The notes under the pieces: model-generated | Told to the model about the DNA's origin: nothing | Seen by the model: only the letters and a program-made list of their open reading frames with translations | The model's database searches: none | Position numbers and translations under genes: made by a program | In this document: one piece after another, positions 11,114-20,008 of the stretch | How the letters are laid out: every line of letters starts with the position of its first letter | Numbering within the stretch: the first letter of the stretch is position 1 | From: Enterobacter asburiae | GTDB taxonomy: Bacteria > Pseudomonadota > Gammaproteobacteria > Enterobacterales > Enterobacteriaceae | NCBI RefSeq assembly: GCF_021440515.1 | Contig: NZ_JAKCMV010000015.1 | Span: 58,182-122,181, forward strand | Length of the DNA stretch: 64,000 nt | Direction: 5' to 3'

Positions 11114-12538
11114 TTATGGCTGGTAGATACCCACGCCAGAATCGTTAACTTTGCGGGTGCGGGTGATCACAGATTCCGGGGATTCGGCAATACGTAACCC
11201 CATTTCCTCTTCGGTGCGCACCACTTTGCCGCGCAGGGAGTTGGTCAGCACTTCGAGGATCTCCACGTCCACGAACTTACCGATCATGTCCGGGGTGCCC
11301 TCAAAGTTCACCACGCGGTTATTTTCGGTACGACCCGAAAGCTGCATGATGCTCTTACGGGAGGTGCCTTCCACCAGAATACGCTGGGTGGTGCCGAGCA
11401 TCCGGCGGCTCCAGGCGTTCGCCTGCTGAAGGATACGCTCCTGCAAAATGTACAGACGCTGCTTTTTCTCTTCTTCCGGCACATCGTCGACCATATCAGC
11501 CGCCGGAGTACCCGGGCGTGCGGAGAAGATAAAGCTGTAGCTGACGTCGAAATTCACTTCGCCGATAAGCTTCATGGTGCGCTCGAAGTCATCCGCGGTT
11601 TCGCCAGGGAAGCCGACGATAAAGTCGGAGCTGATCTGGATGTCCGGACGCGCCTGAATCAACTTGCGGATCGTGGATTTGTACTCCAGCACCGTATGCG
11701 GGCGGCCCATCAGGTTCAGCACGCGGTCAGAGCCGCACTGGATCGGCAAGTGCAGGAAGCTCACCAGCTCCGGCGTGTCGCGATAGACATCGATAATGTC
11801 GTCAGTAAATTCCATCGGGTGGCTGGTGGTGAAGCGAATACGGTCGATGCCGTCAATGGCGGCCACCAGGCGCAGCAGCTCGGCAAAGCTGCCGGTGGTG
11901 CCGTCGTAGTTCTCACCGCGCCAGGCGTTGACGTTCTGGCCCAGCAGGTTCACTTCGCGTACGCCCTGCGCCGCAAGCTGTGCGATCTCAAACAGAATAT
12001 CGTCCGCCGGACGGCTGACCTCTTCACCGCGCGTGTAAGGCACGACGCAGTAGGTACAGTATTTGTTGCAGCCTTCCATGATGGACACAAAGGCGGTCGG
12101 GCCGTCGGCGCGTGGCTCCGGCAGACGGTCAAATTTCTCGATTTCCGGGAAGCTCACGTCAACAACCGGGCTTCGGTTGCCGCGAACTTTGTTGATCATC
12201 TCCGGCAGGCGGTGCAGGGTCTGAGGGCCAAAGACAATATCCACATAGGGTGCTCTCTGGCGAATGAGCTTGCCTTCCTGCGAGGCGACGCAGCCGCCCA
12301 CGCCGATGATCAGGTCCGGGTTTTTTCGTTTAAGAAGTTTCCAGCGGCCTAAGACATGAAAGACTTTTTCCTGCGCTTTTTCACGAATTGAGCAGGTGTT
12401 AAGCAGCAGCACGTCGGCTTCTTTCGCGTTTTCAGTCAGCTGGTATCCGTGGGTAGTATCCAGCAGATCGGCCATCTTTGATGAATCGTATTCGTTCATC
12501 TGACAGCCCCAGGTTTTTATATGGAGTTTTTTTGTCAT
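11114..12538 (-). CDS. miaB: tRNA-2-methylthio-N6-isopentenyladenosine-37 synthase
   Basis: Radical-SAM methylthiotransferase that converts i6A37 to ms2i6A37 in tRNAs reading UNN codons. The ATG at 12536-12538 gives 474 residues, the E. coli length. The UPF0004 domain carries the auxiliary cluster cysteines 12, 49 and 83; the radical SAM motif CNKYCTYC has Cys157, 161 and 164; a C-terminal TRAM domain runs from about residue 378. Unusual detail: residues 267-271 read QCGSD, where the E. coli protein, as I remember it, has QSGSD, so there is an extra cysteine at 268. Transcribed alone, divergent from ubiF. Confidence 0.97.
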   Translation of the reverse strand: MTKKLHIKTWGCQMNEYDSSKMADLLDTTHGYQLTENAKEADVLLLNTCSIREKAQEKVFHVLGRWKLLKRKNPDLIIGVGGCVASQEGKLIRQRAPYVDIVFGPQTLHRLPEMINKVRGNRSPVVDVSFPEIEKFDRLPEPRADGPTAFVSIMEGCNKYCTYCVVPYTRGEEVSRPADDILFEIAQLAAQGVREVNLLGQNVNAWRGENYDGTTGSFAELLRLVAAIDGIDRIRFTTSHPMEFTDDIIDVYRDTPELVSFLHLPIQCGSDRVLNLMGRPHTVLEYKSTIRKLIQARPDIQISSDFIVGFPGETADDFERTMKLIGEVNFDVSYSFIFSARPGTPAADMVDDVPEEEKKQRLYILQERILQQANAWSRRMLGTTQRILVEGTSRKSIMQLSGRTENNRVVNFEGTPDMIGKFVDVEILEVLTNSLRGKVVRTEEEMGLRIAESPESVITRTRKVNDSGVGIYQP

Positions 12539-12674
12539 CGACTTGCTCAGGCTCAGGATTGCAGGGCGCGTATTGTAATGCTTTGGTGCGGTTGTGACCA
12601 GTATGAAGGTTGTCAACCTCCTGAGCGCAAAAATCCGGTAAACTTAAGGGATTCTGGAATAAGGAAAATTGACC

Positions 12675-13850
12675 ATGACACTCCAACAAACCGAAATTGC
12701 CGTTGTCGGCGGCGGGATGGTCGGCGGCGCACTGGCGCTGGGGCTGGCGAAGCAGGGATTCGATGTAACCGTCATTGAACAGGCGGCACCGGCGGCGTTT
12801 GACGCGTCAGCGAAGCCGGACGTGCGTATCTCGGCGATCGGCGCCGCTTCCGTCGATCTCCTTCGCGGGCTGGGCGTGTGGGAGGCGGTGCTGGCGATGC
12901 GCGCTCACCCCTACAGTCGGCTCGAAACGTGGGAGTGGGAAAGCGCTCACGTCACGTTTGATGCCGCCGAGCTGAAGCTGCCGCGTCTGGGCTATATGGT
13001 AGAAAATCACGTTCTCCAGCAGGCGCTCTGGCAGGCGCTGGAGGCGCATCCGAAGGTGACGCTGCGCGTTCCCGCTTCGCTGAAAGCGCTGCATCGCGCC
13101 GGAAACGGCTATCGTCTGACGCTCGATAATGACGACGAGCTGGCGGTTAAGCTGGTGGTGGGAGCGGACGGCGCGAACTCCCAGGTTCGGCAGATGACGG
13201 GCATCGGCGTTCATGCCTGGCAGTATCATCAATCCTGCATGTTGATTACCGTGCAGTGTGAACAGGATCCGGGCGAGAGCACCTGGCAGCACTTTACGCC
13301 GAACGGCCCTCATGCGTTCCTGCCGCTGTTCGATAAGTGGGCGTCGCTGGTGTGGTACGACAAACCCGCGCGTATTCGCCAGTTGCAGGGGCTGTCGATG
13401 GAACAATTGCAGCGCGAGATAGCGCAGCACTTCCCGGCGCGTCTGGGGCATGTCATGCCGGTGGCGGCTGGCGCGTTCCCGCTCACGCGCCGCCATGCGT
13501 TGAAATACTCCCAGGAGGGGTTAGCGCTGGTGGGCGATGCGGCACACACCATCCATCCGCTGGCCGGGCAGGGGGTGAATCTGGGGTATCGGGATGTGGA
13601 TGCGCTGCTGGACGTGCTGGGCAACGCGCGGGCACAGGCTGAACCCTGGGCGAGCCATCAGGTATTGAAGCGCTATCAGACGCGGCGGATGGCGGATAAC
13701 TTCCTCATGCAGTCGGGAATGGATCTGTTTTATGCAGGATTCAGTAATGACTTAGGCCCGGTGCGCATTCTGCGAAATATTGGCTTGATGGCAGCGGAGC
13801 GTGCCGGGGGGCTGAAGCGTCAGGCGCTCAAATACGCCTTAGGACTTTAA
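12675..13850 (+). CDS. ubiF: 3-demethoxyubiquinol 3-hydroxylase UbiF
   Basis: FAD-dependent monooxygenase that hydroxylates the C6 position (2-octaprenyl-3-methyl-6-methoxy-1,4-benzoquinol hydroxylase) in aerobic ubiquinone synthesis. The ATG at 12675, with AAGGAA eight bases upstream, gives 391 residues, equal to E. coli; a TTG two codons earlier is possible but less likely. Dinucleotide motif VVGGGMVGG near residues 9-17, the DG fingerprint VVGADGANSQVRQ in the middle and the FAD-binding motif GDAAHTIHPLAGQG near 284-297. It ends with the family C-terminus LKRQALKYALGL. Confidence 0.97.
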   Translation: MTLQQTEIAVVGGGMVGGALALGLAKQGFDVTVIEQAAPAAFDASAKPDVRISAIGAASVDLLRGLGVWEAVLAMRAHPYSRLETWEWESAHVTFDAAELKLPRLGYMVENHVLQQALWQALEAHPKVTLRVPASLKALHRAGNGYRLTLDNDDELAVKLVVGADGANSQVRQMTGIGVHAWQYHQSCMLITVQCEQDPGESTWQHFTPNGPHAFLPLFDKWASLVWYDKPARIRQLQGLSMEQLQREIAQHFPARLGHVMPVAAGAFPLTRRHALKYSQEGLALVGDAAHTIHPLAGQGVNLGYRDVDALLDVLGNARAQAEPWASHQVLKRYQTRRMADNFLMQSGMDLFYAGFSNDLGPVRILRNIGLMAAERAGGLKRQALKYALGL

Positions 13851-13858
13851 TATTTATA

Positions 13859-13879
13859 CCCTCTCCCCGTGGGAGAGGG
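13859..13879. repeat. REP-like palindromic repeat, core only
   Basis: CCCTCTCCC, loop CGT, GGGAGAGGG, nine bases after the ubiF stop. It lacks the GGGGTGAGGGCATC tail of the other copies, so it is a truncated member of the same family. Confidence 0.8.
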
Positions 13880-13905
13880 ATAGGATCATGAACAACAAAA
13901 ACAAA

Positions 13906-13930
13906 AAAGCCCGCAGAGCGGGCTTTCTTG
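13906..13930. terminator. Bidirectional terminator between ubiF and the tRNA operon
   Basis: Perfect 9-bp stem AAAGCCCGC / GCGGGCTTT with a 3-base loop; T-rich on the plus strand (TTTCTTGTTTTT) and on the minus strand (A run at 13903-13908). It can serve both converging units. Confidence 0.88.
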
Positions 13931-13938
13931 TTTTTAAG

Positions 13939-14013
13939 TGGCTGGGGTGCAGGGATTCGAACCCCGGAATGCTGGTATCAGAAACCAGAGCCTTACCGCT
14001 TGGCGACACCCCA
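13939..14013 (-). tRNA. glnX: tRNA-Gln (anticodon CTG), distal copy
   Basis: 75 nt including encoded CCA. The anticodon loop reads TTCTGAT (CTG, reads CAG). Acceptor stem TGGGGTG / CACCCCA is fully paired; the T stem CGGGG / CCCTG has one G-T pair. The cluster order matches the E. coli metT operon, hence the symbol. Confidence 0.97.
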
Positions 14014-14049
14014 ATTGCGTTAAGCAAACTGCCTAACGACTTTTTAAAT

Positions 14050-14124
14050 TGGCTGGGGTACGAGGATTCGAACCTCGGAATGCTGGTATCAGAAACCAGA
14101 GCCTTACCGCTTGGCGATACCCCA
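14050..14124 (-). tRNA. glnV: tRNA-Gln (anticodon CTG), proximal copy
   Basis: 75 nt with encoded CCA and anticodon CTG. It differs from the copy at 13939 in the T stem (CGAGG / CCTCG) and the last acceptor pair (A-T instead of G-C); all changes keep pairing. Confidence 0.97.
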
Positions 14125-14168
14125 ACAATTTTTTCTAGTTTACCGAATAAATCGATAATTCACTAATT

Positions 14169-14245
14169 TGGTGGCTACGACGGGATTCGAACCTGTGACC
14201 CCATCATTATGAGTGATGTGCTCTAACCAACTGAGCTACGTAGCC
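14169..14245 (-). tRNA. metU: tRNA-Met (elongator, CAT)
   Basis: 77 nt with encoded CCA. Acceptor stem GGCTACG / CGTAGCC, anticodon loop CTCATAA. Elongator type because the first acceptor pair is matched G-C, unlike initiator tRNA. Identical to the copy at 14561. Confidence 0.96.
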
Positions 14246-14262
14246 AGTACTGCGTTCTTCGA

Positions 14263-14337
14263 TGGCTGGGGTACCTGGATTCGAACCAGGGAATGCCGGT
14301 ATCAAAAACCGGTGCCTTACCGCTTGGCGATACCCCA
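14263..14337 (-). tRNA. glnW: tRNA-Gln (anticodon TTG)
   Basis: 75 nt with encoded CCA. Anticodon loop TTTTGAT (TTG, reads CAA). Identical in sequence to the copy at 14370. Confidence 0.97.
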
Positions 14338-14369
14338 ATACCGCGGAGAACCGCATAATCGAAGAAATA

Positions 14370-14444
14370 TGGCTGGGGTACCTGGATTCGAACCAGGGAA
14401 TGCCGGTATCAAAAACCGGTGCCTTACCGCTTGGCGATACCCCA
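14370..14444 (-). tRNA. glnU: tRNA-Gln (anticodon TTG)
   Basis: 75 nt with encoded CCA, identical to the copy at 14263. The two lie in direct tandem, 32 bases apart. Confidence 0.97.
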
Positions 14445-14467
14445 TCCGTGCAACGCTTACCTGGGAA

Positions 14468-14552
14468 TGGTGCGGGAGGCGAGACTTGAACTCGCACACC
14501 TTGCGGCGCCAGAACCTAAATCTGGTGCGTCTACCAATTTCGCCACTCCCGC
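14468..14552 (-). tRNA. leuW: tRNA-Leu (anticodon TAG)
   Basis: 85 nt class II tRNA with encoded CCA and a long variable arm. Anticodon stem CCAGA / TCTGG, loop with TAG (reads CUA/CUG). Acceptor stem GCGGGAG / CTCCCGC. Confidence 0.97.
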
Positions 14553-14560
14553 AAAAAAGA

Positions 14561-14637
14561 TGGTGGCTACGACGGGATTCGAACCTGTGACCCCATCATT
14601 ATGAGTGATGTGCTCTAACCAACTGAGCTACGTAGCC
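14561..14637 (-). tRNA. metT: tRNA-Met (elongator, CAT), first gene of the operon
   Basis: 77 nt with encoded CCA, same sequence as 14169-14245. It is promoter-proximal, 39 bases downstream of the -10 box of a near-consensus sigma-70 promoter. Confidence 0.96.
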
Positions 14638-14676
14638 ATCTTTTTTTCGCGTTACCTTATCGGCGTTGCGGGGCGC

Positions 14677-14705
14677 ATTATGCGTATAGACCCTGGCAGC
14701 GTCAA
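14677..14705 (-). promoter_or_regulatory. Sigma-70 promoter of the metT tRNA operon
   Basis: On the minus strand: -35 TTGACG, 17-base spacer, -10 CATAAT, followed by the G/C-only discriminator GCGCCCCGC. Such discriminators are typical of stable-RNA promoters under stringent control by ppGpp. Confidence 0.85.
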
Positions 14706-14821
14706 CACCTTTTTCAACGAAAATAGCGCGAAAGTGACTGTTTGGTTAGGTTGCGAACAGCGTGACCGAATATTCGGCAATTATTGGTTATTTATCGTTT
14801 TTGTCCAGCGAAACGGGAGGC

Positions 14822-14844
14822 AAAAAAAAGGCCCCGAAGGGCCT
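14822..14844 (-). terminator. Intrinsic terminator of asnB
   Basis: Stem AGGCCC / GGGCCT with loop TTCG (6 bp), followed on the minus strand by eight Ts at 14822-14829, 18 bases after the asnB stop. Confidence 0.9.
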
Positions 14845-14861
14845 GTGAACGATCCTGTGGA

Positions 14862-16526
14862 TCATTTATAAGCAGACTGATGCACGGCAACCGCGCGGCC
14901 TGACGGATCGTTCATGGATTTGAACGATTCATCCCATTCGATCGCTTTTGCAGAAGAGCAGGCGACGGACGGGCCACCCGGAACGCATTCCGCCGCGCTC
15001 GGTACCGGGAACAACTCTTCGAAGATCTCACGGTACAGATAGGCCTCTTTCGATCCCGGCGTGTTGTACGGGAAGCGGAAGCTCGCGGTTTCCAGTTGTT
15101 GATCGGAAACCTGCTTCGCGGCGACCTCTTTCAGAGTGTCGATCCAGCTATAGCCGACGCCGTCAGAGAACTGCTCTTTCTGACGCCACGCCACGCTTGC
15201 AGGCAGGTAGGATTCAAAACATTCACGCAGGATATGTTTTTCCATTTTGCCGTTGCCGCACATCTTGTCCTGCGGGTTGATACGCATCGCCACGTCGAGG
15301 AACTTCTTGTCCAGGAACGGCACGCGGGCTTCAACGCCCCAGGCAGACATCGCTTTGTTGGCGCGGGCGCAGTCAAACATATGCAGCGCCTGTAATTTAC
15401 GCACGGTCTCTTCGTGCAGCTCTTTCGCGTCTGGTGCTTTATGGAAGTAGAGATAACCGCCAAATACTTCGTCAGACCCTTCGCCGGACAGCACCATTTT
15501 GATGCCCATCGCCTTGATTTTACGCGACATCAGATACATCGGCGTCGAGGCGCGAATGGTGGTTACGTCATAGGTTTCAATGTGATAGATCACATCACGA
15601 ATGGCATCCAGACCTTCCTGCACGGTGAAATGAATTTCATGGTGTACGGTGCCGAGGTGGTTTGCCACCTCCTGCGCGGCTTTCAGATCCGGTGCGCCTT
15701 CCAGACCCACGGCGAAAGAGTGCAGCTGCGGCCACCAGGCTTCTGAACGCTCCTGATCTTCCACGCGACGCGCGGCGTATTTCTTGGTGATCGCCGAGAT
15801 CACCGAGGAATCCAGACCGCCGGAGAGCAGCACGCCGTACGGCACGTCTGACATCAGGTGGCTTTTAACGGAATCTTCCAGCGCCTGGCGCAGCTCGGCT
15901 TTGTCGGTCACGTTGTCTTTAACCGCGTCATAGTCGAACCAGTCGCGCTGATAGTACTGACGGATTTCGCCGTCTTTGCTCCACAGGTAGCTGCCCGCCG
16001 GGAACTCTTTAATGGTGCGGCAGACCGGCACCAGGGCTTTCATTTCAGAGGCAACGTAGAAGTTGCCGTGTTCGTCGTGGCCCATATACAGCGGGATAAT
16101 ACCGATGTGGTCGCGGCCGATCAGGTACGCGTCTTTTTCGCTGTCGTACAGCGCGAAGGCGAACATGCCCTGGAGATCGTCCAGGAACTCAGGCCCTTTT
16201 TCCTGATACAGCGCCAGGATCACTTCACAGTCAGAACCGGTCTGGAAAGCGTAGCGATCGCCATATTCAGCGCGCAGCGCCTGATGGTTATAGATTTCAC
16301 CGTTGACGGCCAGCGCGTGCGTTTTTTTCTCGTTATACAGCGGCTGGGCACCGGCGTTGACGTCAACAATAGACAGACGCTCATGCGCCAGAATAGCTTT
16401 ATCGCTGGCGTAAACGCCTGACCAGTCCGGGCCGCGATGGCGCATCAGGCGGGACAATTCCAGTGCTTTTTTACGCAGTTCGCCTGCGTCAGTTTTGATA
16501 TCCAGTACGCCAAAAATAGAACACAT
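14862..16526 (-). CDS. asnB: Asparagine synthetase B (glutamine-hydrolysing)
   Basis: Makes asparagine from aspartate, ATP and glutamine in the cytosol. The ATG at 16524-16526 (GGAGAAGG upstream) gives 554 residues, the E. coli length. N-terminal glutaminase domain with nucleophile Cys2 (MCSIFG, the Met being removed) and the RHRGPDWSG and NGEIYNH motifs; C-terminal synthetase domain with the PP-loop VLLSGGLDSS near residue 234 and the GEGSDEVFGGY motif. The upstream open extension lacks family similarity. Located downstream of nagD on the same strand but separated from it by a terminator, so it has its own promoter. Confidence 0.98.
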   Translation of the reverse strand: MCSIFGVLDIKTDAGELRKKALELSRLMRHRGPDWSGVYASDKAILAHERLSIVDVNAGAQPLYNEKKTHALAVNGEIYNHQALRAEYGDRYAFQTGSDCEVILALYQEKGPEFLDDLQGMFAFALYDSEKDAYLIGRDHIGIIPLYMGHDEHGNFYVASEMKALVPVCRTIKEFPAGSYLWSKDGEIRQYYQRDWFDYDAVKDNVTDKAELRQALEDSVKSHLMSDVPYGVLLSGGLDSSVISAITKKYAARRVEDQERSEAWWPQLHSFAVGLEGAPDLKAAQEVANHLGTVHHEIHFTVQEGLDAIRDVIYHIETYDVTTIRASTPMYLMSRKIKAMGIKMVLSGEGSDEVFGGYLYFHKAPDAKELHEETVRKLQALHMFDCARANKAMSAWGVEARVPFLDKKFLDVAMRINPQDKMCGNGKMEKHILRECFESYLPASVAWRQKEQFSDGVGYSWIDTLKEVAAKQVSDQQLETASFRFPYNTPGSKEAYLYREIFEELFPVPSAAECVPGGPSVACSSAKAIEWDESFKSMNDPSGRAVAVHQSAYK

Positions 16527-16746
16527 AACCTTCTCCGTTAACCCTGTTGCTGTGTAATGTCGCTTGCTTATGAAAATGCCGCAAAGGGGCAGGGTGCGCA
16601 AGGTATTTACGGGGTAAATGGTAAAAAGTGCAATGCGGATTGCCGATCGGCGAAAAATGCGTATGTCTTGAGCGGATTTATTGATGAATCCGCAATGAAA
16701 GAGGCTTTTTATTAGATGCGTTAATGTTCTGGCGCGTCATAAATGA

Positions 16747-16772
16747 AAAACCACGCGCTGGGGCGTGGTTTT
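16747..16772 (-). terminator. Terminator of nagBACD
   Basis: Inverted repeat AAAACCACGC / GCGTGGTTTT with a 6-base loop, just after the nagD stop; the stem itself ends in Ts on the minus strand. No other feature is seen between here and asnB (16527-16746). Confidence 0.85.
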
Positions 16773-16777
16773 CGTCA

Positions 16778-17530
16778 TTACAGAACGTCGATTTCGGCGA
16801 CGGAGGGATAAATCCAGCTCGGGCGGAACGGCATGGCGTCGATATCATCAAGCTGCGACACGCCGGAGAGCACGAGGATGGTTTCAAGACCGGCCTGGAA
16901 ACCGGCCAGAATATCGGTGCGCAGGTTGTCGCCGACAATAATGGTCTCTTCTGAGTGTGCCTGCATCGTGTTCAGCGCGGCGCGGATAATCCACGGGCTC
17001 GGTTTGCCGACAACAAACGGCTTACGGCCGGAGATTTTTTCGATACCCGCGCACAGGGCACCGCAGGCGGGATAAAAGCCACGACCGTGCGTATCCGGGT
17101 TGGTGGCGATAAAACGCGCGCCGCTGGCGACAAAGTAGGCTGCTTTATGCATCATCTCCCAGTTGAAGGAGCGCGTTTCGCCCACGATCACAAAGTCCGG
17201 GTTTACGTCGGTGATGGTAAAGCCGGCTTTATACAGCTCGTGGATCAGCGCGCCTTCACCGACCACGTAGGCCTTTTTGCCTTCCTGACGCTTCAGGAAA
17301 TCGGCGGTGGCCATCGCGGAGGTATAAAACACGCTGTCCGGCACGTTAACGCCCGCTGTCGCAAAGCGATTTGCCAGATCCTGACCGGTTTGGGAAGGGT
17401 AGTTCGTGAGCAGAACCAGTGGCATTCCTTTGTCGATGATGCGGTGAAGAAACTCCGCAGCACCCGGCACGGCAACGTTGTCGTGCATCAGCACGCCGTC
17501 GATATCACAAATTACGTTCTTAATGGTCAT
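16778..17530 (-). CDS. nagD: HAD-family nucleotide/sugar phosphatase NagD
   Basis: Haloacid-dehalogenase-type phosphatase with preference for UMP and GMP in E. coli; the reason for its place in the amino-sugar operon is unclear. 250 residues, full length. The motif CDIDGVLMHD carries the nucleophile Asp9 and Asp11; LLTNYPSQT is motif II; FVVGKPSPWI provides the lysine; IVGDNLRTDILAGFQAG is motif III with its aspartates. Last gene of nagBACD, 45 bases after nagC. Confidence 0.97.
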   Translation of the reverse strand: MTIKNVICDIDGVLMHDNVAVPGAAEFLHRIIDKGMPLVLLTNYPSQTGQDLANRFATAGVNVPDSVFYTSAMATADFLKRQEGKKAYVVGEGALIHELYKAGFTITDVNPDFVIVGETRSFNWEMMHKAAYFVASGARFIATNPDTHGRGFYPACGALCAGIEKISGRKPFVVGKPSPWIIRAALNTMQAHSEETIIVGDNLRTDILAGFQAGLETILVLSGVSQLDDIDAMPFRPSWIYPSVAEIDVL

Positions 17531-17575
17531 GGACGTCCCGACATCAAAAAAAGAAGGCGTTACTATAAGGTCCGA

Positions 17576-18796
17576 TCAGGATTCCAGCAAATGCTGGAGG
17601 AGGATCCCGTTAAGCATGGCGCGTTTTACCAGCGCAAAGGCGCCAATCGCCGAGCGGTGATCCAGCGTCGAGCGTACCACCGGCAGGTTCTGGCGAAACG
17701 CCTTCAGCGCCTGGGTATTAATGCAGCCTTCAATGGCGGGCAGCAGGACTTTTTCGGCTTCGACAATTTCTCCCGCAATCACCACTTTTTGGGGGTTAAA
17801 CAGGTTGATGGCGATGGCGATGGTTTTGCCCAGATGGCGTCCAACCTGCTCAATTACCTCGCAGGCCAGCGCATCGCCCTTGTTGGCCGCCTTGCAGATT
17901 GCGCCGATTTTACAGTCTTCCAGCGTGACGCGGCTCTGGTAGCCCTGCTCAAGCAGATGGCGAACGCGCTGCTCGATGGCAGCGTTGGCGGCGACGGTTT
18001 CAAGGCAGCCAAAGTTACCGCAGTGGCAGCGTTCGCCGAGCGGCTCGACCTGAATGTGGCCGATTTCGCCCACGTTGCCGTTGCGGCCAATAAAAATGCG
18101 GCCGTTGGAAATAATCCCCGCCCCCGTTCCCCGGTGAACGCGCACCAGAATAGAGTCTTCGCAGTCCTGACTCGCACCAAAGTAGTGCTCCGCCAGCGCC
18201 AGAGAACGAATGTCGTGACCGACGAAACAGGTGACGTTGAAACGCGCTTCGAGCGCCTTCACCAGCCCCCAGTTCTCCACCTGAATGTGTGGCATATAGC
18301 GGATCACGCCGCTTTCAGGATCGACCAGCCCCGGAAGAATGACCGAGATAGCAATCAGCTCGCGGATTTTACGCTGGCAAGTGTCGATAAACTGCGCGAT
18401 GGTGTTCAGCAGCGCGTGTTCCAGCGTTTCCTGGGTGCGCTCCGGCAGGGGATAGTGCTCTTCGGCGATGGCTTTGCTGCTCAGATCGTAAAGCGTCAGC
18501 GTGGTGTCGTGACGACCCAGGCGCACGCCAATCGCGTGGAAATTGCGGGTTTCGGTGACGATGGAGATAGCGCGGCGGCCCCCGGTGGAGGCCTGCTGAT
18601 CGACCTCTTTAATCAGGCCGCGCTCAATAAGCTGACGTGTAATTTTTGTCACACTGGCGGGAGCAAGCTGGCTTTGTTCGGCTATCTGAATGCGTGAGAT
18701 TGGCCCGTGCTGGTCAATCAGGCGATAAACTGCCGCGCTGTTAAGTTGTTTAACGAGATCGACATTACCGATTTGAGCTTGTCCGCCTGGTGTCAT
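17576..18796 (-). CDS. nagC: N-acetylglucosamine repressor NagC (ROK family)
   Basis: Transcription factor that represses nagBACD, nagE and chiPQ and is released by GlcNAc-6-phosphate. 406 residues, as in E. coli. N-terminal winged helix-turn-helix at about residues 20-70 (IQIAEQSQLAPASVTKITRQ), then the ROK sugar-kinase-like domain with the zinc-binding CHCGNFGCLE motif. Two candidate operators flank the nagB-nagE divergent promoters and another lies before chiP. It lies 8 bases after nagA, so it is autoregulated through the nagB promoter. Confidence 0.98.
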   Translation of the reverse strand: MTPGGQAQIGNVDLVKQLNSAAVYRLIDQHGPISRIQIAEQSQLAPASVTKITRQLIERGLIKEVDQQASTGGRRAISIVTETRNFHAIGVRLGRHDTTLTLYDLSSKAIAEEHYPLPERTQETLEHALLNTIAQFIDTCQRKIRELIAISVILPGLVDPESGVIRYMPHIQVENWGLVKALEARFNVTCFVGHDIRSLALAEHYFGASQDCEDSILVRVHRGTGAGIISNGRIFIGRNGNVGEIGHIQVEPLGERCHCGNFGCLETVAANAAIEQRVRHLLEQGYQSRVTLEDCKIGAICKAANKGDALACEVIEQVGRHLGKTIAIAINLFNPQKVVIAGEIVEAEKVLLPAIEGCINTQALKAFRQNLPVVRSTLDHRSAIGAFALVKRAMLNGILLQHLLES

Positions 18797-18804
18797 ACTT
18801 TTAC

Positions 18805-19953
18805 TTACTCAGTGACGACCTCGTTACCATTAACGATGGTCTTAATGATTTTAAAATCGCGTGTGAATGCCGTCAGGTTGGCAACCATACCCGGTGCAAT
18901 GGCGCCGAGCTGTTTATCTACGCCCATCGCGCGCGCCGGATAAAGGGTAGCCATACGCAGCACTTCATCAAGGGCAATGCCGCAGTGCTCAACCAGATTG
19001 CGCACCCCTTCGATCATCGTCAGGGCCGAGCCGCTCAGCGTGCCGTTTTCATCCACACACAGTCCATTACGGTAGTATATTGTTTTACCAGCAAAAATGA
19101 ACTGGTCAATATTTGCCCCTGCTGGCGCTGTGGCATCTGTGACCAGACACAGCTTGTCGCCTTTCAGACGCTTGGCGTTACGGATGTTGGTGAAATCGAC
19201 GTGTAGCCCGTCCGCGATAATACCGCAGTAGAGGTCTGGTTCATCCAGAATCGCGCCCACCAGACCCGGTTCACGCCCGGTGATGTAAGGCATGGCGTTG
19301 TAAAGATGGGTCGCAAAGGTAATGCCCGCGCGGAAGCCGATTTTCGCCTCTTTCAGCGTGGCGTTCGAGTGGCCCGCAGAGACAACAATTCCGGCCGCGG
19401 CCAGTTTACTGATGACGTCCGGCCCGGCTATCTCTGGTGCCAGAGTCACTTTGGTAATTACGTCGGCGTTTGCGCACAGGTAATCCACCAGCTCGGCATC
19501 CGGCTTACGCACGTAGTTTGGGTTATGCGTGCCTTTCTTGACGATGTTCAGCCACGGCCCTTCAAGGTGCAGACCCAGCGCCTGATGAGGGTGTTTCGCC
19601 AGGTACTCACGCATGACGCGGATACCCTGTTTCATCAGGTCGTCGCTGCTGGTGATCAGGGTTGGCAGATAGCTGGTGCAGCCCGATTTCTCGTTGGCTT
19701 TTTGCATGATCTCCAGCGTTTCAACGGTCACCGCGTCCGGCGTATCGTTGAACTGCACGCAGCCGCAGCCGTTGAGCTGCACGTCGATAAAACCGGGGGA
19801 GATAATTGCTCCATTGAGTGAGCGCTGCTCAATCTCCGACGGCAAATCAGCCAGCGGACAGATACGTTCAATCAGGCCATTCGCGACAACAATCGCGTGG
19901 TCATCCAGAATTTCATGGCCGGTATAAATCCGACCGTGGGTTAAAGCGTACAT
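18805..19953 (-). CDS. nagA: N-acetylglucosamine-6-phosphate deacetylase
   Basis: Removes acetate from GlcNAc-6-P to give glucosamine-6-P, also lowering the NagC inducer. 382 residues, E. coli length. Amidohydrolase fold with metal and catalytic residues in place: Glu131 (LHLEGPW), His195 (SAGHSNA), His216 (ATHLYNA) and Asp273 (VTDATAP). Follows nagB by 55 bases that include a hairpin. Confidence 0.98.
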   Translation of the reverse strand: MYALTHGRIYTGHEILDDHAIVVANGLIERICPLADLPSEIEQRSLNGAIISPGFIDVQLNGCGCVQFNDTPDAVTVETLEIMQKANEKSGCTSYLPTLITSSDDLMKQGIRVMREYLAKHPHQALGLHLEGPWLNIVKKGTHNPNYVRKPDAELVDYLCANADVITKVTLAPEIAGPDVISKLAAAGIVVSAGHSNATLKEAKIGFRAGITFATHLYNAMPYITGREPGLVGAILDEPDLYCGIIADGLHVDFTNIRNAKRLKGDKLCLVTDATAPAGANIDQFIFAGKTIYYRNGLCVDENGTLSGSALTMIEGVRNLVEHCGIALDEVLRMATLYPARAMGVDKQLGAIAPGMVANLTAFTRDFKIIKTIVNGNEVVTE

Positions 19954-19977
19954 AACGACCCCCGGTTTAAAAATGCG

Positions 19978-20001
19978 ACCGCCTCTGGGTTAAGAGGCGG
20001 T
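19978..20001 (-). other. Hairpin in the nagB-nagA gap
   Basis: 9-bp inverted repeat (ACCGCCTCT / AGAGGCGGT) between nagB and nagA. No T run follows on the minus strand, so it is likely an mRNA processing or stability element that lets nagB be expressed more than nagA. Confidence 0.6.
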
Positions 20002-20008
20002 TATTCAA

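Noticed and set aside
13888..14604. Open frames across the tRNA cluster with a repeated motif such as GFEPGNAGIKNRCLTAWR
   Set aside because: These are translations of tRNA genes; such peptides are common false annotations.
13939..14637. Regularly spaced repeats resembling a CRISPR array
   Set aside because: The repeated units fold as complete tRNAs with CCA ends, and spacers are of unequal length.
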